Assembly (NCBI GenBank): GCA_949296525.1
Contig: CASFOP010000012.1
Coordinates: forward strand, 1-45,427
From: an uncultured bacterium
GTDB lineage: Bacteria > Elusimicrobiota > Elusimicrobia > Elusimicrobiales > Elusimicrobiaceae
DNA: 45,427 nt
Direction: 5' to 3'
The notes under the pieces were generated by a model, which ran no database searches, was not told the DNA's origin, and was given only the letters and a program-made list of their open reading frames with translations. The position numbers and the translations under genes are program-made. Numbering within the stretch: the stretch's first letter is position 1; each line of letters starts with the position of its first letter. This document shows, in pieces, positions 8,120-16,325 of this stretch.

Positions 8120-9622
8120 TTACGGTCTGATTTTTTTGGCTATCGGACGCAGACGCTCCGTCAGCGCAAAACGGCCGGTCTGCGTAATGGGCGGGCACTG
8201 GCGGCGTTTAAAGTCCGCAGCATCTATGCGCGCCACCACATCCGCCACCGTATGTTTGGCAATTTTATATTTTTGGACGATATCCGCCGCCGGCAGCTGC
8301 TCCTCCCAGTATGCGCGGATAATTTTATCCAGCACGGGGTAAGGGGGCAGGGTGTCCTGGTCGGTTTGCCCGGTGGCCAGTTCGGCGGTCGGGGCACGGT
8401 CTATAATGCCCTGCGGGATAATTTCCCGATCTTTATTGATATACTGCGCCAGTTTATACAAATCGCTTTTGTACACGTCCCCCAGCGGCATCAGCCCGCC
8501 GCAGGTATCGCCGTAGAGCGTGCAGTATCCCACGGCGGCTTCGCTCTTGTTGCTGCAGGAAAGCACCATGGCACCCAGCTCCGACGACAAAGTCATCAGT
8601 ACATTGGCACGCAGACGGGCCTGCAAATTCTGCTCCGTCAAATCCTTCGGATGCGAAGAAATATGCAGTATGCCGGCTTTGACGGCTTCAAAGGCGGGCC
8701 CTATGGGGATACGCTCATGATTGATTTTCAAATTTTTGGCCAACGCTTCGGCCAGCTGTTTGCTCAGTTCGCTGGTATAGCGGAACGGCATACCCACGGC
8801 CCAAACGCTTTCCCCTCCCAGGGCGCGCGCGGCCAGCACGGCCACCACTGCACTGTCCAGCCCGCCGGAAAGCCCCAGCACCACTTTGTCCATGCCGCAT
8901 TTAATCACCTGGTCATGGATGGAAAAAGAAAGGGCCTGCAGCAATTCTTCCGTTTCGTCGTATTTAAAAGGAATGTCGGCCGGATTCTCTTCGCTGTCCC
9001 AGACAAAAGCCTGCTCGGCAAACTGCCCGCCGATAAACGTCAATCCGCCTTTGCGGTTCAGCGCGGCACAGCGGCCGTCAAACACCAGTCCGTCCCCGCC
9101 GCCCAGCAGATTCAGCGACAAAAGCGGCGCACCGAATTTTTTGGCGGCCTTTTTAAAAGCATCCATACGCACGGGCGTTTCGCCGCGGCGGTATGGCAGA
9201 GCGTACAAATTCAGCACCGCGTCAGCGTCAGGCGCGGATTTGTATTGGGTAATATCGCCCAGGCAAATTTGCAGGGTTTGACCTTTTAACTCCACGCTTT
9301 CGCTGTCAAAAATTTTTGTGATTTTTCCTTTATAGATAAAGGCCGCGGCGGTGGTAGGCTCTTTGGCTTCATAGTCCAAATACCCCAGCACGCAGGCAAT
9401 GTCTTTGGTATGCCGGGCAATTTCTTTTAAAGCGTCCAGGTTTTGTTTCATCAGACGCTTATCATCAAACAAATCATACAAAGGGCAGCCGGTCAGCGCG
9501 GCTTCGGGCAATAACAGCAAATCAGTCTGCGCCGAAGCGGTTTTCAGCAGGCGGATAATATTTTCCGCATTGGCGGCGATATCGGCCGCGCGCGGATTAA
9601 AAGAAGCAGCGTATATTTTCAT
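8120..9622 (-). CDS. nadE: Glutamine-dependent NAD+ synthetase
   Basis: Catalyses the last step of NAD synthesis: deamido-NAD + ATP + glutamine gives NAD. It is 500 residues with two domains: an N-terminal nitrilase-like glutaminase (Glu40 in LLLPEAALTG; Cys120 in LQICLGD; the Lys of the triad is likely Lys103) and a C-terminal synthetase with the ATP pyrophosphatase P-loop SGGLDS at 252-257. The glutaminase domain is short for the family, and the usual Lys-LPNYxVFDE stretch is replaced by KIFDSESVEL. The ATG follows AGGAG at the right distance. It is a single-gene unit closed by its own hairpin. Identity is firm from the synthetase motif and overall layout. Confidence 0.95.
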   Translation of the reverse strand: MKIYAASFNPRAADIAANAENIIRLLKTASAQTDLLLLPEAALTGCPLYDLFDDKRLMKQNLDALKEIARHTKDIACVLGYLDYEAKEPTTAAAFIYKGKITKIFDSESVELKGQTLQICLGDITQYKSAPDADAVLNLYALPYRRGETPVRMDAFKKAAKKFGAPLLSLNLLGGGDGLVFDGRCAALNRKGGLTFIGGQFAEQAFVWDSEENPADIPFKYDETEELLQALSFSIHDQVIKCGMDKVVLGLSGGLDSAVVAVLAARALGGESVWAVGMPFRYTSELSKQLAEALAKNLKINHERIPIGPAFEAVKAGILHISSHPKDLTEQNLQARLRANVLMTLSSELGAMVLSCSNKSEAAVGYCTLYGDTCGGLMPLGDVYKSDLYKLAQYINKDREIIPQGIIDRAPTAELATGQTDQDTLPPYPVLDKIIRAYWEEQLPAADIVQKYKIAKHTVADVVARIDAADFKRRQCPPITQTGRFALTERLRPIAKKIRP

Positions 9623-9761
9623 TCATTCTCCTATATATAAATATTTTACTATTTTGTCAGTGCCCAAAAAGCAATTTCTAACCCGAAATCGCCTTTTACA
9701 AACCCCGTGCGGTTTTATAGAAAAAAAAGGAGCCGTATATATTATATTAGGGAGGATATGT

Positions 9762-10274
9762 ATGAAAAAATTAGCCGTAATACTGACGCTGGTGCTGCTG
9801 ACGGGGCCCGCCTTTGCCGGAGCGGGCGCGCTGAAACTGTCTTTATGGGGGCGTGCCGCCGTGGCGGTGCCGAATAATATTGACGACGTAAAAGGGCTGG
9901 AAATCGGCATCGGCTCTGCTGCCGACACCTTCCAGGGTGTGCAGTTTGACCTGCTTTTTGCCCAAACCCGCGAAGATATGAAAGGGCTCAGCCACGCGCT
10001 GGTTACTTTTACCGACGAAATGACCGGTCTGCAGGGCGGGTTTATTACCAGGTCCAATCATCTGCGCGGCGTGCAGTGGGGCGCGCTGAACCTGAACATG
10101 GGACAAATGAGCGGCCTGCAATGGGGGCTGTACAACCAGGCGGAATCGGTCAGCGGCCTGCAGGTAGGTTTTATCAACTACGCCAAATATATTGACGGGC
10201 TGCAAATCGGCGTACTCAATATCGCCGAAAACGGCTGGTTCCCCGCCATGATTTTGGTCAACGGACGCTTTTAA
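9762..10274 (+). CDS. GLQxG-repeat surface protein, first of a tandem pair (LA_2272-like)
   Basis: 170 residues from the ATG at 9762, which follows GGAGG; the open frame extends far upstream over nadE antisense but has no support there. Signal peptide MKKLAVILTLVLLTGPAFAG, then a short SLWGR segment and a run of about seven repeats of 19-22 residues with the pattern G(L/V)QxGxxN (GVQWGALN, GLQWGLYN, GLQVGFIN, GLQIGVLN). This matches the LA_2272-type surface repeat described in Leptospira, which may form a beta-solenoid or small barrel; no biochemical role is known. It ends WFPAMILVNGRF, as does the next gene, so the two are duplicates. Confidence 0.82.
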   Translation: MKKLAVILTLVLLTGPAFAGAGALKLSLWGRAAVAVPNNIDDVKGLEIGIGSAADTFQGVQFDLLFAQTREDMKGLSHALVTFTDEMTGLQGGFITRSNHLRGVQWGALNLNMGQMSGLQWGLYNQAESVSGLQVGFINYAKYIDGLQIGVLNIAENGWFPAMILVNGRF

Positions 10275-10293
10275 ACCCGAAAGCCCCTTACCT

Positions 10294-10323
10294 AACGGAC
10301 GCGTATCAGCGCGTCCGTTTTTC
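10294..10323 (+). terminator. Terminator between the tandem repeat-protein genes
   Basis: AACGGACGCG / CGCGTCCGTT stem (10294-10303, 10310-10319), 6-base loop, then TTTTT. Shows the pair is transcribed separately rather than as one operon. Confidence 0.8.
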
Positions 10324-10407
10324 TGCGCCAAAAAATTTTGCGGCAGCCGCTGAAAAAAGTTACAATAAAAAAGTAGCCTGATTAAATATTTCAAAAGGAG
10401 CAAAAGA

Positions 10408-10983
10408 ATGAAAAAACTACTTGCCTTCGCCGTATTGTTAACCATTCTGTGTGCCTGGCCAAAACCAGCCGCCGCATACGGCAATTCCAACCTGAAACTG
10501 TCCCTGTGGGACCGCATTGCCGTCGCCGTACCCAACAACAACCTCGACGAAATCGTCGGTCTGGACCTGGGTATCGGCTCCGCCTCCGAACATGTGTCCG
10601 GTGTGCAGCTTGACTTCATCTACGCCAATGCCAGAAACGATTTTGACGGTATCCAGTGGGCCTGGATTTTGGCCGTTACGCCGGAATTTAAAGGATGGCA
10701 GGGCGCCATTCTGTCTATGGCGGATCAGTTCACCGGTCTGCAGTCCGGCGTTGTGAACTACAACAAATATGGCTTTACCGGCGTACAGTGGGGCTTTGTC
10801 AACGCGGCCGATTCTTTTACCGGCGTGCAGCTGGGCTTCTTAAACTACGCCAAATCTGTCAACGGTTTGCAGTTCGGTTTTGTCAACTATACCGAAGATA
10901 TCCACGGCCTGCAAATCGGTTTGGCCAACATCGCCCGCAACGGCTGGTTCCCGGCCATGATTTTGGTCAACGGGCGCTTCTAA
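10408..10983 (+). CDS. GLQxG-repeat surface protein, second of a tandem pair (LA_2272-like)
   Basis: 191 residues, start backed by AAGGAG. Signal peptide MKKLLAFAVLLTILCAW, cleavage near AAAYG at about 25, then the same layout as the upstream gene: an LKLSLWDRIAVAVPNN segment, then repeats with GVQ/GLQ/GIQ followed by G or W and Asn (GLQSGVVN, GVQWGFVN, GVQLGFLN, GLQFGFVN, GLQIGLAN). The last 14 residues equal those of the neighbour. A likely -10 (TACAAT) lies about 40 bases upstream. The paralogues differ mostly in the first half, which has one more repeat here. Surface or periplasmic location is inferred from the signal peptide and family. Confidence 0.82.
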   Translation: MKKLLAFAVLLTILCAWPKPAAAYGNSNLKLSLWDRIAVAVPNNNLDEIVGLDLGIGSASEHVSGVQLDFIYANARNDFDGIQWAWILAVTPEFKGWQGAILSMADQFTGLQSGVVNYNKYGFTGVQWGFVNAADSFTGVQLGFLNYAKSVNGLQFGFVNYTEDIHGLQIGLANIARNGWFPAMILVNGRF

Positions 10984-11000
10984 TCCGTTCAGTTTAAAAG

Positions 11001-11028
11001 ACCGCGCCTTCCGGGGCGCGGTTTTTTT
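11001..11028 (+). terminator. Terminator after the repeat-protein pair
   Basis: ACCGCGCC ... GGCGCGGT stem followed by eight T. The rpsB -10 box begins a few bases later, so termination and re-initiation are packed together. Confidence 0.85.
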
Positions 11029-11037
11029 TGCTATAAT
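11029..11037 (+). promoter_or_regulatory. rpsB promoter, extended -10 TGCTATAAT
   Basis: TGC immediately before a perfect TATAAT (11032-11037). The -35 position falls in the terminator loop and does not match the consensus; the extended -10 probably compensates. It implies a leader of about 124 bases before rpsB. Confidence 0.65.
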
Positions 11038-11043
11038 ATATAC

Positions 11044-11167
11044 AGGTTTATGACCGGCGGGGCGCAACCGAGTTGCAAATCAAAGCCCCTCCCTTCTTAA
11101 ACCCGGGCGACGGCCGCCGGGGAAACCCCTTCCCTAATTTTGGCCCGGGCCCCACAAGGAGAGTATA
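11044..11167 (+). promoter_or_regulatory. Structured rpsB leader, candidate S2 autoregulatory element
   Basis: A long GC-rich untranslated leader. CCCGGGC (11102-11108) can pair with GCCCGGG (11143-11149), enclosing a GGGG-AAA-CCCC hairpin (11119-11129); the outer stem stops just before the AAGGAG ribosome site. Leaders of rpsB operons are known to bind S2 in several bacteria; whether this one does is inferred from position and pairing only. Confidence 0.35.
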
Positions 11168-12271
11168 ATGAGCAACGTATCCATGAAGTCCATGCTGGAA
11201 GCGGGCGTGCATTTTGGTCACCAGACGTCCCGCTGGAACCCCAAAATGAGCCGCTACATCTTCGGCGAACGCAACGGGGTACACATCTTAGACCTGCAGA
11301 AAACCGCCAAAGAACTTAAAAAAGCCTGCGCTTTTATTAAAGAAGAAGCCAAAAAAGGCTCCAGATTTTTGTTCGTCGGCACCAAAAAACAAGCCCAGGA
11401 AGCCATCGCTGCCGAAGCTGCGCGCGCCGGCGTATATTGCATTCATGAAAAATGGCTGGGCGGCACGCTGACCAACTTCCAGACCGTCAAGAAATCCATT
11501 GAACGCATGAACGAACTGGAAAAATGGGAAGCCTCCGGCGTATTTAAAGCCATTTCCAAAAAAGAAGCCAGCCGCCTCTCCAAAGAGCTTAACCGCCTGC
11601 AGAAGCTGCTGGGCGGCATCCGCGAAATGAAAGTGCTGCCGGACGTGGTTTTCGTCATTGACCCGGTGGACACCGCCGGCGCCGTGCGCGAATCGCATGT
11701 GCTGGGCATCCCCGTGGTGGCCGTGTGCGACACCAACTGCGACCCGGATTTGATTGACGTGCCCGTGCCGGGCAACGACGATGCGGCCCGCTCCATTAAA
11801 CTGTTCTGCGCCGCCATTGCCGACGCCGTGCTGGAAGGCAAAGCCGAAGCCGAAGCGGCCAAACAGCCCGCCGAAGTACAGGCCGAAACCGAAGACGGCG
11901 AAAAAGCCCCGGCCAACCCGGCCATGGCCCAGGCCTTTGAAAGCGCCATGCTCGCCGGCGAAAAAGCCGAACAGGAAGCGCAGATCCAGGAAAATATTAA
12001 ATCCGGTATGGAAGCTTCCGAACAGGTGCAGGCCATGAACGAAGATGCCTCCGCCGCTGAAGCCGCCAAAGAAGAAGCCAAAGCCGAAGAAGCCAAAACG
12101 GAAGAAGCCGAAGAAAAACCGGCCAAAAAGACGGCTGCCAAAAAAACCGCGGCCAAAAAACCCGCCGCCAAGAAAACGACGGCCGCCAAAAAAACCACGG
12201 CTAAAAAAGCCGCCAAGGCCGAAGAAAAAGAAGAAGTAAAGGCCGAAGAAGCCGCTTCCGAAGAGAAATAA
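11168..12271 (+). CDS. rpsB: Ribosomal protein S2 with long acidic and lysine-rich C-terminal extension
   Basis: Small-subunit ribosomal protein needed for late 30S assembly and for S1 binding. The S2 core occupies residues 1 to about 230 with typical segments ([39 protein letters not shown]). Beyond it lie about 135 extra residues: a Glu/Ala-rich part at 233-317, then an AAKK-type repeat region at 318-350 ([17 protein letters not shown]) and an acidic end. Most bacterial S2 proteins are 230-260 residues, so the 367 here is exceptional. It heads the conserved cluster rpsB-tsf-pyrH-frr, with an AAGGAG ribosome site. Confidence 0.97.
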   Translation: MSNVSMKSMLEAGVHFGHQTSRWNPKMSRYIFGERNGVHILDLQKTAKELKKACAFIKEEAKKGSRFLFVGTKKQAQEAIAAEAARAGVYCIHEKWLGGTLTNFQTVKKSIERMNELEKWEASGVFKAISKKEASRLSKELNRLQKLLGGIREMKVLPDVVFVIDPVDTAGAVRESHVLGIPVVAVCDTNCDPDLIDVPVPGNDDAARSIKLFCAAIADAVLEGKAEAEAAKQPAEVQAETEDGEKAPANPAMAQAFESAMLAGEKAEQEAQIQENIKSGMEASEQVQAMNEDASAAEAAKEEAKAEEAKTEEAEEKPAKKTAAKKTAAKKPAAKKTTAAKKTTAKKAAKAEEKEEVKAEEAASEEK

Positions 12272-12281
12272 CCTTATTAAC

Positions 12282-12300
12282 GGGCCGGCTGTGCCGGCCC
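12282..12300 (+). terminator. Hairpin between rpsB and tsf, possible attenuator
   Basis: GGGCCGGC / GCCGGCCC perfect 8-bp stem with a 3-base loop. No T run follows directly, so it may lower readthrough or stabilise mRNA ends rather than fully terminate before tsf. Confidence 0.45.
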
Positions 12301-12327
12301 GACGATTTGACCTTTTAGGAGAAAACA

Positions 12328-13149
12328 ATGTCTTTAGCCGAAAACATTAAGATTTTAAGAGAAAAAACGGGTGCGGGCCTGATGGCTTGCAAAAAAGCCC
12401 TGGAAGAAAACAACAATGATATGGAGCAGGCCATCGTCGCCCTGCGCAAAAAAGGCCTGGCCGATATGGCCAAACGCGCCGACAGAGCCACCAAAGAAGG
12501 CCGCGTGTCCGTCAAGACCGACGGTAAACGCTATGCCATGGCTTACCTGGGCTGCGAAACCGACTTTGTGGCCAAAACGCCGGACTTCATCGCGTTGGCC
12601 GACGATATTGCTGACTATGTGTTGCAGCACCCCGAAATTGCCGACTACGCGGCCGATGAACACATCAAAAATATGATTGTGGAAAAAGCCCCCAAATTCG
12701 GCGAGAACACTACTTTTAAAGGCGCCTACAACTGGACGCCCGCCGAAGGCAATGTGATGGCTTCTTATGTCCACTCCGACAACAAGAAAGCCTCCCTGCT
12801 GGAGCTGGCCGCCGGCGGCAAAGAGCTGGAAAAGGCCCAGGAAATCGCCCGCGGGCTGGCCATGCACACCGTAGGCATGCAGACCATGTGGGTGGACGCC
12901 AAAGACATTCCGCAGGCCGACATTGACCGCGAGCTGGACATCTACCGCACGCAGGCCAAAAACGAAGGCAAATCCGACGAAATGATTGCCAAAATGCTGC
13001 CCGGAAAAATCAAAAAGTTCGCCAAAGAAACCTGCCTTTTGGAACAGCCGACCATTAAAGACAACAAGAAAACCGTTGCCGATTACCTGGCCGAAGAATC
13101 CAAAGCGCTGGGCACCGAACTCAAAGTTGTGCGTTTTGTGCGCTTCTAG
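12328..13149 (+). CDS. tsf: Translation elongation factor Ts
   Basis: Nucleotide-exchange factor that reloads EF-Tu with GTP. 273 residues, within the family range. The N-terminal UBA-like domain (residues 1-50, with LREKTGAGLMACKKALEE) and the signature TDFVAK at about residues 76-81 are clear. AGGAG sits 6 bases before the ATG. It follows rpsB by 56 bases, the usual order, and ends in a strong terminator, so pyrH has a separate promoter here. Confidence 0.97.
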   Translation: MSLAENIKILREKTGAGLMACKKALEENNNDMEQAIVALRKKGLADMAKRADRATKEGRVSVKTDGKRYAMAYLGCETDFVAKTPDFIALADDIADYVLQHPEIADYAADEHIKNMIVEKAPKFGENTTFKGAYNWTPAEGNVMASYVHSDNKKASLLELAAGGKELEKAQEIARGLAMHTVGMQTMWVDAKDIPQADIDRELDIYRTQAKNEGKSDEMIAKMLPGKIKKFAKETCLLEQPTIKDNKKTVADYLAEESKALGTELKVVRFVRF

Positions 13150-13153
13150 TTTC

Positions 13154-13180
13154 AAAGCCCCTCGTCAGAGGGGCTTTTTT
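13154..13180 (+). terminator. tsf terminator
   Basis: AAAGCCCCTC / GAGGGGCTTT stem (13154-13163, 13168-13177), 4-base loop, T run; starts 5 bases past the tsf stop. Confidence 0.88.
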
Positions 13181-13300
13181 CTGCCCTGATTTTAGGTCGG
13201 GGCGGGAAAAAGCCCCCGCTTCAAAAGGCTGCGCACGCCACGCCGTACACTTCGCTTTGAAGTGCGGAGGATACAAAAAGGAATATTTCTCTCTGTTTTT

Positions 13301-13309
13301 TGCTAGAAT
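13301..13309 (+). promoter_or_regulatory. pyrH promoter, extended -10 TGCTAGAAT
   Basis: TGC followed by TAGAAT (13304-13309), 22 bases before the pyrH ATG. The -35 region is poor. It matches the extended -10 pattern seen at lon, rpsB and frr. Confidence 0.5.
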
Positions 13310-13331
13310 AAAAAAAACCCGTGAGGACCTT

Positions 13332-14051
13332 ATGGTAAAAAAGAAACCCTGCAAAAGAAGAATTTTACTCAAACTTTCCGGCGAAGCGTTGAGCAACGAC
13401 GGCTGCCGCGGCGTAGACCCGCAGCCGCTTAAAGCCATCGCCCAGGAAATTGCCCAGGTGCACAAAACCGGCTGCCAGCTGGCCATAGTCATCGGCGGCG
13501 GAAATATCTGGCGGGGTTTGCGCGACGGGGGCGGCGTGATAGACCGCGTCAATTCCGACAGTATGGGTATGCTGGCCACAGTCATTAATGCCATTGCCCT
13601 GCAGTCTGCGTTGGAGGAAAACGGCGTGCCCACGCGTGTGCAGACTTCTGTCAACATTTACCAAATGGCCGAGCCTTTTGTGCGCCGCCGTGCCCTGCGC
13701 CACCTGGAAAAGGGACGCATCGTCATTTTTGCCGGCGGTACGGGCAACCCGTATTTCACCACCGACAGCGCCGCCGCGCTGCGCGCCTCGGAAATCAATG
13801 CCGACGTACTCTTAAAAGCCACGCAGGTGGACGGCGTGTATGACTGCGACCCCAAGAAAAACCCCAACGCCAAGCGTATTAAAAAAATCACTTTTAAAGA
13901 CGCCATTGCCAGACATTTGCAGTTTATGGACACCGCCGCGCTGGCCATTTGTCTGGAAAACAAAGTGCCCGTACAGGTGTTTAATCTGCACAAAAAAGGC
14001 AATATCAAACGCGCCGTGTGCGGAGAGGACATCGGCACGCTGATTTACTAA
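13332..14051 (+). CDS. pyrH: Uridylate kinase (UMP kinase)
   Basis: Phosphorylates UMP to UDP, the committed step towards UTP and CTP; bacterial type, amino-acid-kinase fold, hexameric. The open frame starts at 13257, but the ATG at 13332 has GAGG 5 bases upstream and gives 239 residues, the family norm. Motifs: RILLKLSGEAL near the N-terminus, the glycine-rich VIGGGNIWRG, DSMGMLATVINAIAL, and FAGGTGNPYFTTDSAAALRA (residues about 134-153). Stop codon and next ATG are 3 bases apart, so it is co-transcribed with the unknown gene that follows, and probably with frr. Confidence 0.96.
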   Translation: MVKKKPCKRRILLKLSGEALSNDGCRGVDPQPLKAIAQEIAQVHKTGCQLAIVIGGGNIWRGLRDGGGVIDRVNSDSMGMLATVINAIALQSALEENGVPTRVQTSVNIYQMAEPFVRRRALRHLEKGRIVIFAGGTGNPYFTTDSAAALRASEINADVLLKATQVDGVYDCDPKKNPNAKRIKKITFKDAIARHLQFMDTAALAICLENKVPVQVFNLHKKGNIKRAVCGEDIGTLIY

Positions 14052-14054
14052 TCC

Positions 14055-15071
14055 ATGAAGCAAAAGAGCAACTTGTGGGTATTGTTGCTGCTAATCCTGT
14101 TGCTTGTAACAGCAGCAGTTTTGTTGTTGCGTACACTATTTACCCCCCTCCCGGCCGCACCGGAAAAGCCGACGGTTCCCGCCGTAGAGACACCGAACGC
14201 CAATCACTCCGCCGCACCGGCAACAACGATGCCGCAGGGAACAGAAGCCTCCCCCGGGAAGGCAGAACTTATCCAACGGCTTAAAGAGACATTCGGGCAG
14301 GTTTTCCCGGATCGGGACAGCACCCGGCTGGCTCTTCTTTGTATTTCTCCCGTTTCCGGGCAACAAATAGCCCGGCTACACGCCCAAAAGATGCTGCAGC
14401 AACGGGCTGAACCGATGGATGAAAAAGTACTGGAGCAAATGTGGCAGCAGGCCGGGCAACTCCTTTCGCAATACAGGGAGGCCCAGCAAACCAATCGTAA
14501 TATATGGAAAGAAACGGACTGCGACTCCCTGCCTTTGCCAGAGACGGAACAAGGCATAACGCTAACCTGCCGCACCTCTGCCGAGGCCTTTTGCGCTTTT
14601 TTTGAAAATGGACGGCCCTTTTACTGCCGGCTTACGAACGGCTCGTTGGAACTGCAGAGCAACCGCTGGGGCTCCTCGCTCACACTTACCCGCTATGACA
14701 ATGCTCTGCGTCCGCTGTTCCAACGCTATTACGCTAACGGGACATTGAGCCGCAGTGTTGACTTTAACTATACCAAAAACCAAGTCACCCGCGTCTGGAT
14801 GGACAAAGATCAAATTCGCCTCTACCAGGAAAACACCTCCGGAAAAATCCTTAATAAATTTTATTTCCGCCCTGGCAAGCCCTATATTCAATACCCACAG
14901 GGAAATGATATGGGGGAAAGAAACGGGCCATGGGAAGAAAAAGACGGGCGGATTTATATTGACGGCGTTTTCCTGTATACGCTGCCGGCATCGCGGACGC
15001 AGCCGGATTTCTGCACGCTGTTTGCCGGTGCTTGTGCACAAAATACACAGCCGGCGGAAGAATTGCTATAA
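14055..15071 (+). CDS. Membrane-anchored protein of unknown function inserted between pyrH and frr
   Basis: 338 residues. One N-terminal membrane helix (residues 6-29, WVLLLLILLLVTAAVLLL) without a good cleavage site, then a Pro/Ala/Thr-rich linker (30-75) and a soluble domain of about 260 residues, probably outside the cytoplasm. The second half (about 180-330) is beta-rich, with repeated Tyr/Asn/Gly strands (LFQRYYANGTLSR, NGPWEEKDGRIYIDG) that recall the antitoxin-like or MORN-like 'YxNGxL' pattern, but no family is certain. It begins 3 bases after the pyrH stop, has no clear Shine-Dalgarno, and its stop codon overlaps the frr promoter. pyrH and frr are normally neighbours, so this is a lineage-specific insertion. 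Confidence 0.8.
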   Translation: MKQKSNLWVLLLLILLLVTAAVLLLRTLFTPLPAAPEKPTVPAVETPNANHSAAPATTMPQGTEASPGKAELIQRLKETFGQVFPDRDSTRLALLCISPVSGQQIARLHAQKMLQQRAEPMDEKVLEQMWQQAGQLLSQYREAQQTNRNIWKETDCDSLPLPETEQGITLTCRTSAEAFCAFFENGRPFYCRLTNGSLELQSNRWGSSLTLTRYDNALRPLFQRYYANGTLSRSVDFNYTKNQVTRVWMDKDQIRLYQENTSGKILNKFYFRPGKPYIQYPQGNDMGERNGPWEEKDGRIYIDGVFLYTLPASRTQPDFCTLFAGACAQNTQPAEELL

Positions 15072-15072
15072 T
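15064..15072 (+). promoter_or_regulatory. frr promoter, extended -10 TGCTATAAT
   Basis: TGC plus perfect TATAAT (15067-15072), overlapping the stop codon of the preceding gene and 28 bases before the frr ATG. The -35 is weak. It gives frr a private promoter inside the cluster. Confidence 0.6.
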
Positions 15073-15100
15073 AAATAAAACTTCATTTACAGAGGACTTT

Positions 15101-15664
15101 ATGGAAGGCATTAACGAATTTATCAGCAAAGGCAAAACCGAAATGGCCGGACATGTGGAAAAACTGCGCCAGGACCTGGCCACCATACGCACGGGCCGCG
15201 CCAGCGCACAGCTGCTGGAAAATATCCGCGTGGAATATTACGGCACGCCCACGCCGCTTAAACAGATGGCCATGATTAACGTGCTGGACGCCAAAACGCT
15301 GGAAATACAGCCGTGGGACATTTCTTCTTTAAACGATATTGACAAAGCCCTGCAAAAGGCCGACCTGGGCGCCAGCCCGGTAAACGACGGCAAAGTGGTG
15401 CGCATTACCCTGCCTTCCATGACCGAAGACCGCCGCAAAACGCTGGCCAAAAACATCGCCAAAATGAGCGAAGACTTCAAAGTGGCCGTGCGCAACACCC
15501 GCCGCGACATTTTGGAAAAAGTCAAAAAAGCCCAAAAAGCCGGCGAAGTAACCGAAGACGACCTCAAACGCTACGAGGCCGACGTGCAAAAAGCCACCGA
15601 CGCCAATATTGCTAACATTGACAAACTGGTGGCTGACAAAGAAGCCGAAATTATGAAAGTGTGA
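15101..15664 (+). CDS. frr: Ribosome recycling factor
   Basis: Splits terminated ribosomes together with EF-G. The frame is open from 15032, but the ATG at 15101 follows GAGG and gives 187 residues, the family length. Recognisable segments: LRTGRAS-type motif (TIRTGRASAQLLENI), VEYYGTPTPLKQMA, IQPWD, and RRDILEKVKKAQKAGEVTEDD in the long helical domain. It is the last gene of the rpsB-tsf-pyrH-frr cluster and ends in a bidirectional hairpin. Confidence 0.97.
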   Translation: MEGINEFISKGKTEMAGHVEKLRQDLATIRTGRASAQLLENIRVEYYGTPTPLKQMAMINVLDAKTLEIQPWDISSLNDIDKALQKADLGASPVNDGKVVRITLPSMTEDRRKTLAKNIAKMSEDFKVAVRNTRRDILEKVKKAQKAGEVTEDDLKRYEADVQKATDANIANIDKLVADKEAEIMKV

Positions 15665-15678
15665 TTTCACGGGATACC

Positions 15679-15714
15679 ATGAAAAAAGGCCGTTTTGACA
15701 ACGGCCTTTTTTCA
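15679..15714. terminator. Terminator between frr and pilin 1
   Basis: AAAAAAGGCCGTT / AACGGCCTTTTTT (15682-15694, 15700-15712) with a 5-base loop. Symmetric A/T flanks let it end both the frr transcript and the converging pilin 1 transcript. Confidence 0.88.
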
Positions 15715-15757
15715 TATATATCGACAGACGATGAGGGAAGCAAACACTGCCCGGAAA

Positions 15758-16261
15758 TTAAAATTCACTGTCGGAATATTCCCAGCCCTGGGACTCCAAA
15801 GACTTACATATGCGCCGGCCCACATCCGTCAGCTGAGTAAAACAAGTTTGATTCCAGTCCCCCCCGCCGGATGACGCCCCCGACCCAAACACCAGGGCAT
15901 ATTCATTATTAGGCTGTCTGTAAATCTCACATCCACAGGATATAGAGCTGCAGGCACAACCATAATATTCAAAATATTTGGTAAAGTAGGAAGGAACGTC
16001 CCCCCCGCCGCCCCCCCAGGAGCCGCCCTGTATCGCTCCGGCTTCCGTCATATCCTGCAAACTGACGGTTGTGGACGGGGCGCCGCCGTTGGCCAGCAAA
16101 TATAGGTCCATATTTTGCTGAATGGTTTTTGCATTTTGCAACACTTCCGCCACGCGGGCCTTTTCCACCGCCGCGGTATACTGCGGCAGGGCAATGGCCG
16201 ACAATATGCCGATAATCAACACCACCACCAATAATTCTATGAGTGTAAAACCTTTTTTCAT
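15758..16261 (-). CDS. Type IV pilin-like protein (pilin 1)
   Basis: 167 residues. It starts [18 protein letters not shown], a prepilin leader with the G|F cleavage site, the conserved Glu5 of the mature protein and a 20-residue hydrophobic helix. The globular head has a glycine-rich loop (GGSWGGGGGD) and seven cysteines, four of them in a CACSSISCGC cluster, which would give several disulphides. It stands alone, far from any pilus assembly genes, with its own promoter and AGGAG site. It could be a minor pilin, a pseudopilin or a secreted display module. The three pilins in this window share the first 20-25 residues but not their heads. Confidence 0.9.
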   Translation of the reverse strand: MKKGFTLIELLVVVLIIGILSAIALPQYTAAVEKARVAEVLQNAKTIQQNMDLYLLANGGAPSTTVSLQDMTEAGAIQGGSWGGGGGDVPSYFTKYFEYYGCACSSISCGCEIYRQPNNEYALVFGSGASSGGGDWNQTCFTQLTDVGRRICKSLESQGWEYSDSEF

Positions 16262-16325
16262 TTTTTACTCCTAAAATAGCAATAAACAAACAAAAACACG
16301 GCACAACAAATTTTATTTGTTGCCC

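Noticed and set aside
8090..9289. 399-codon frame opposite nadE
   Set aside because: Antisense to a certain gene and lacks start signals.
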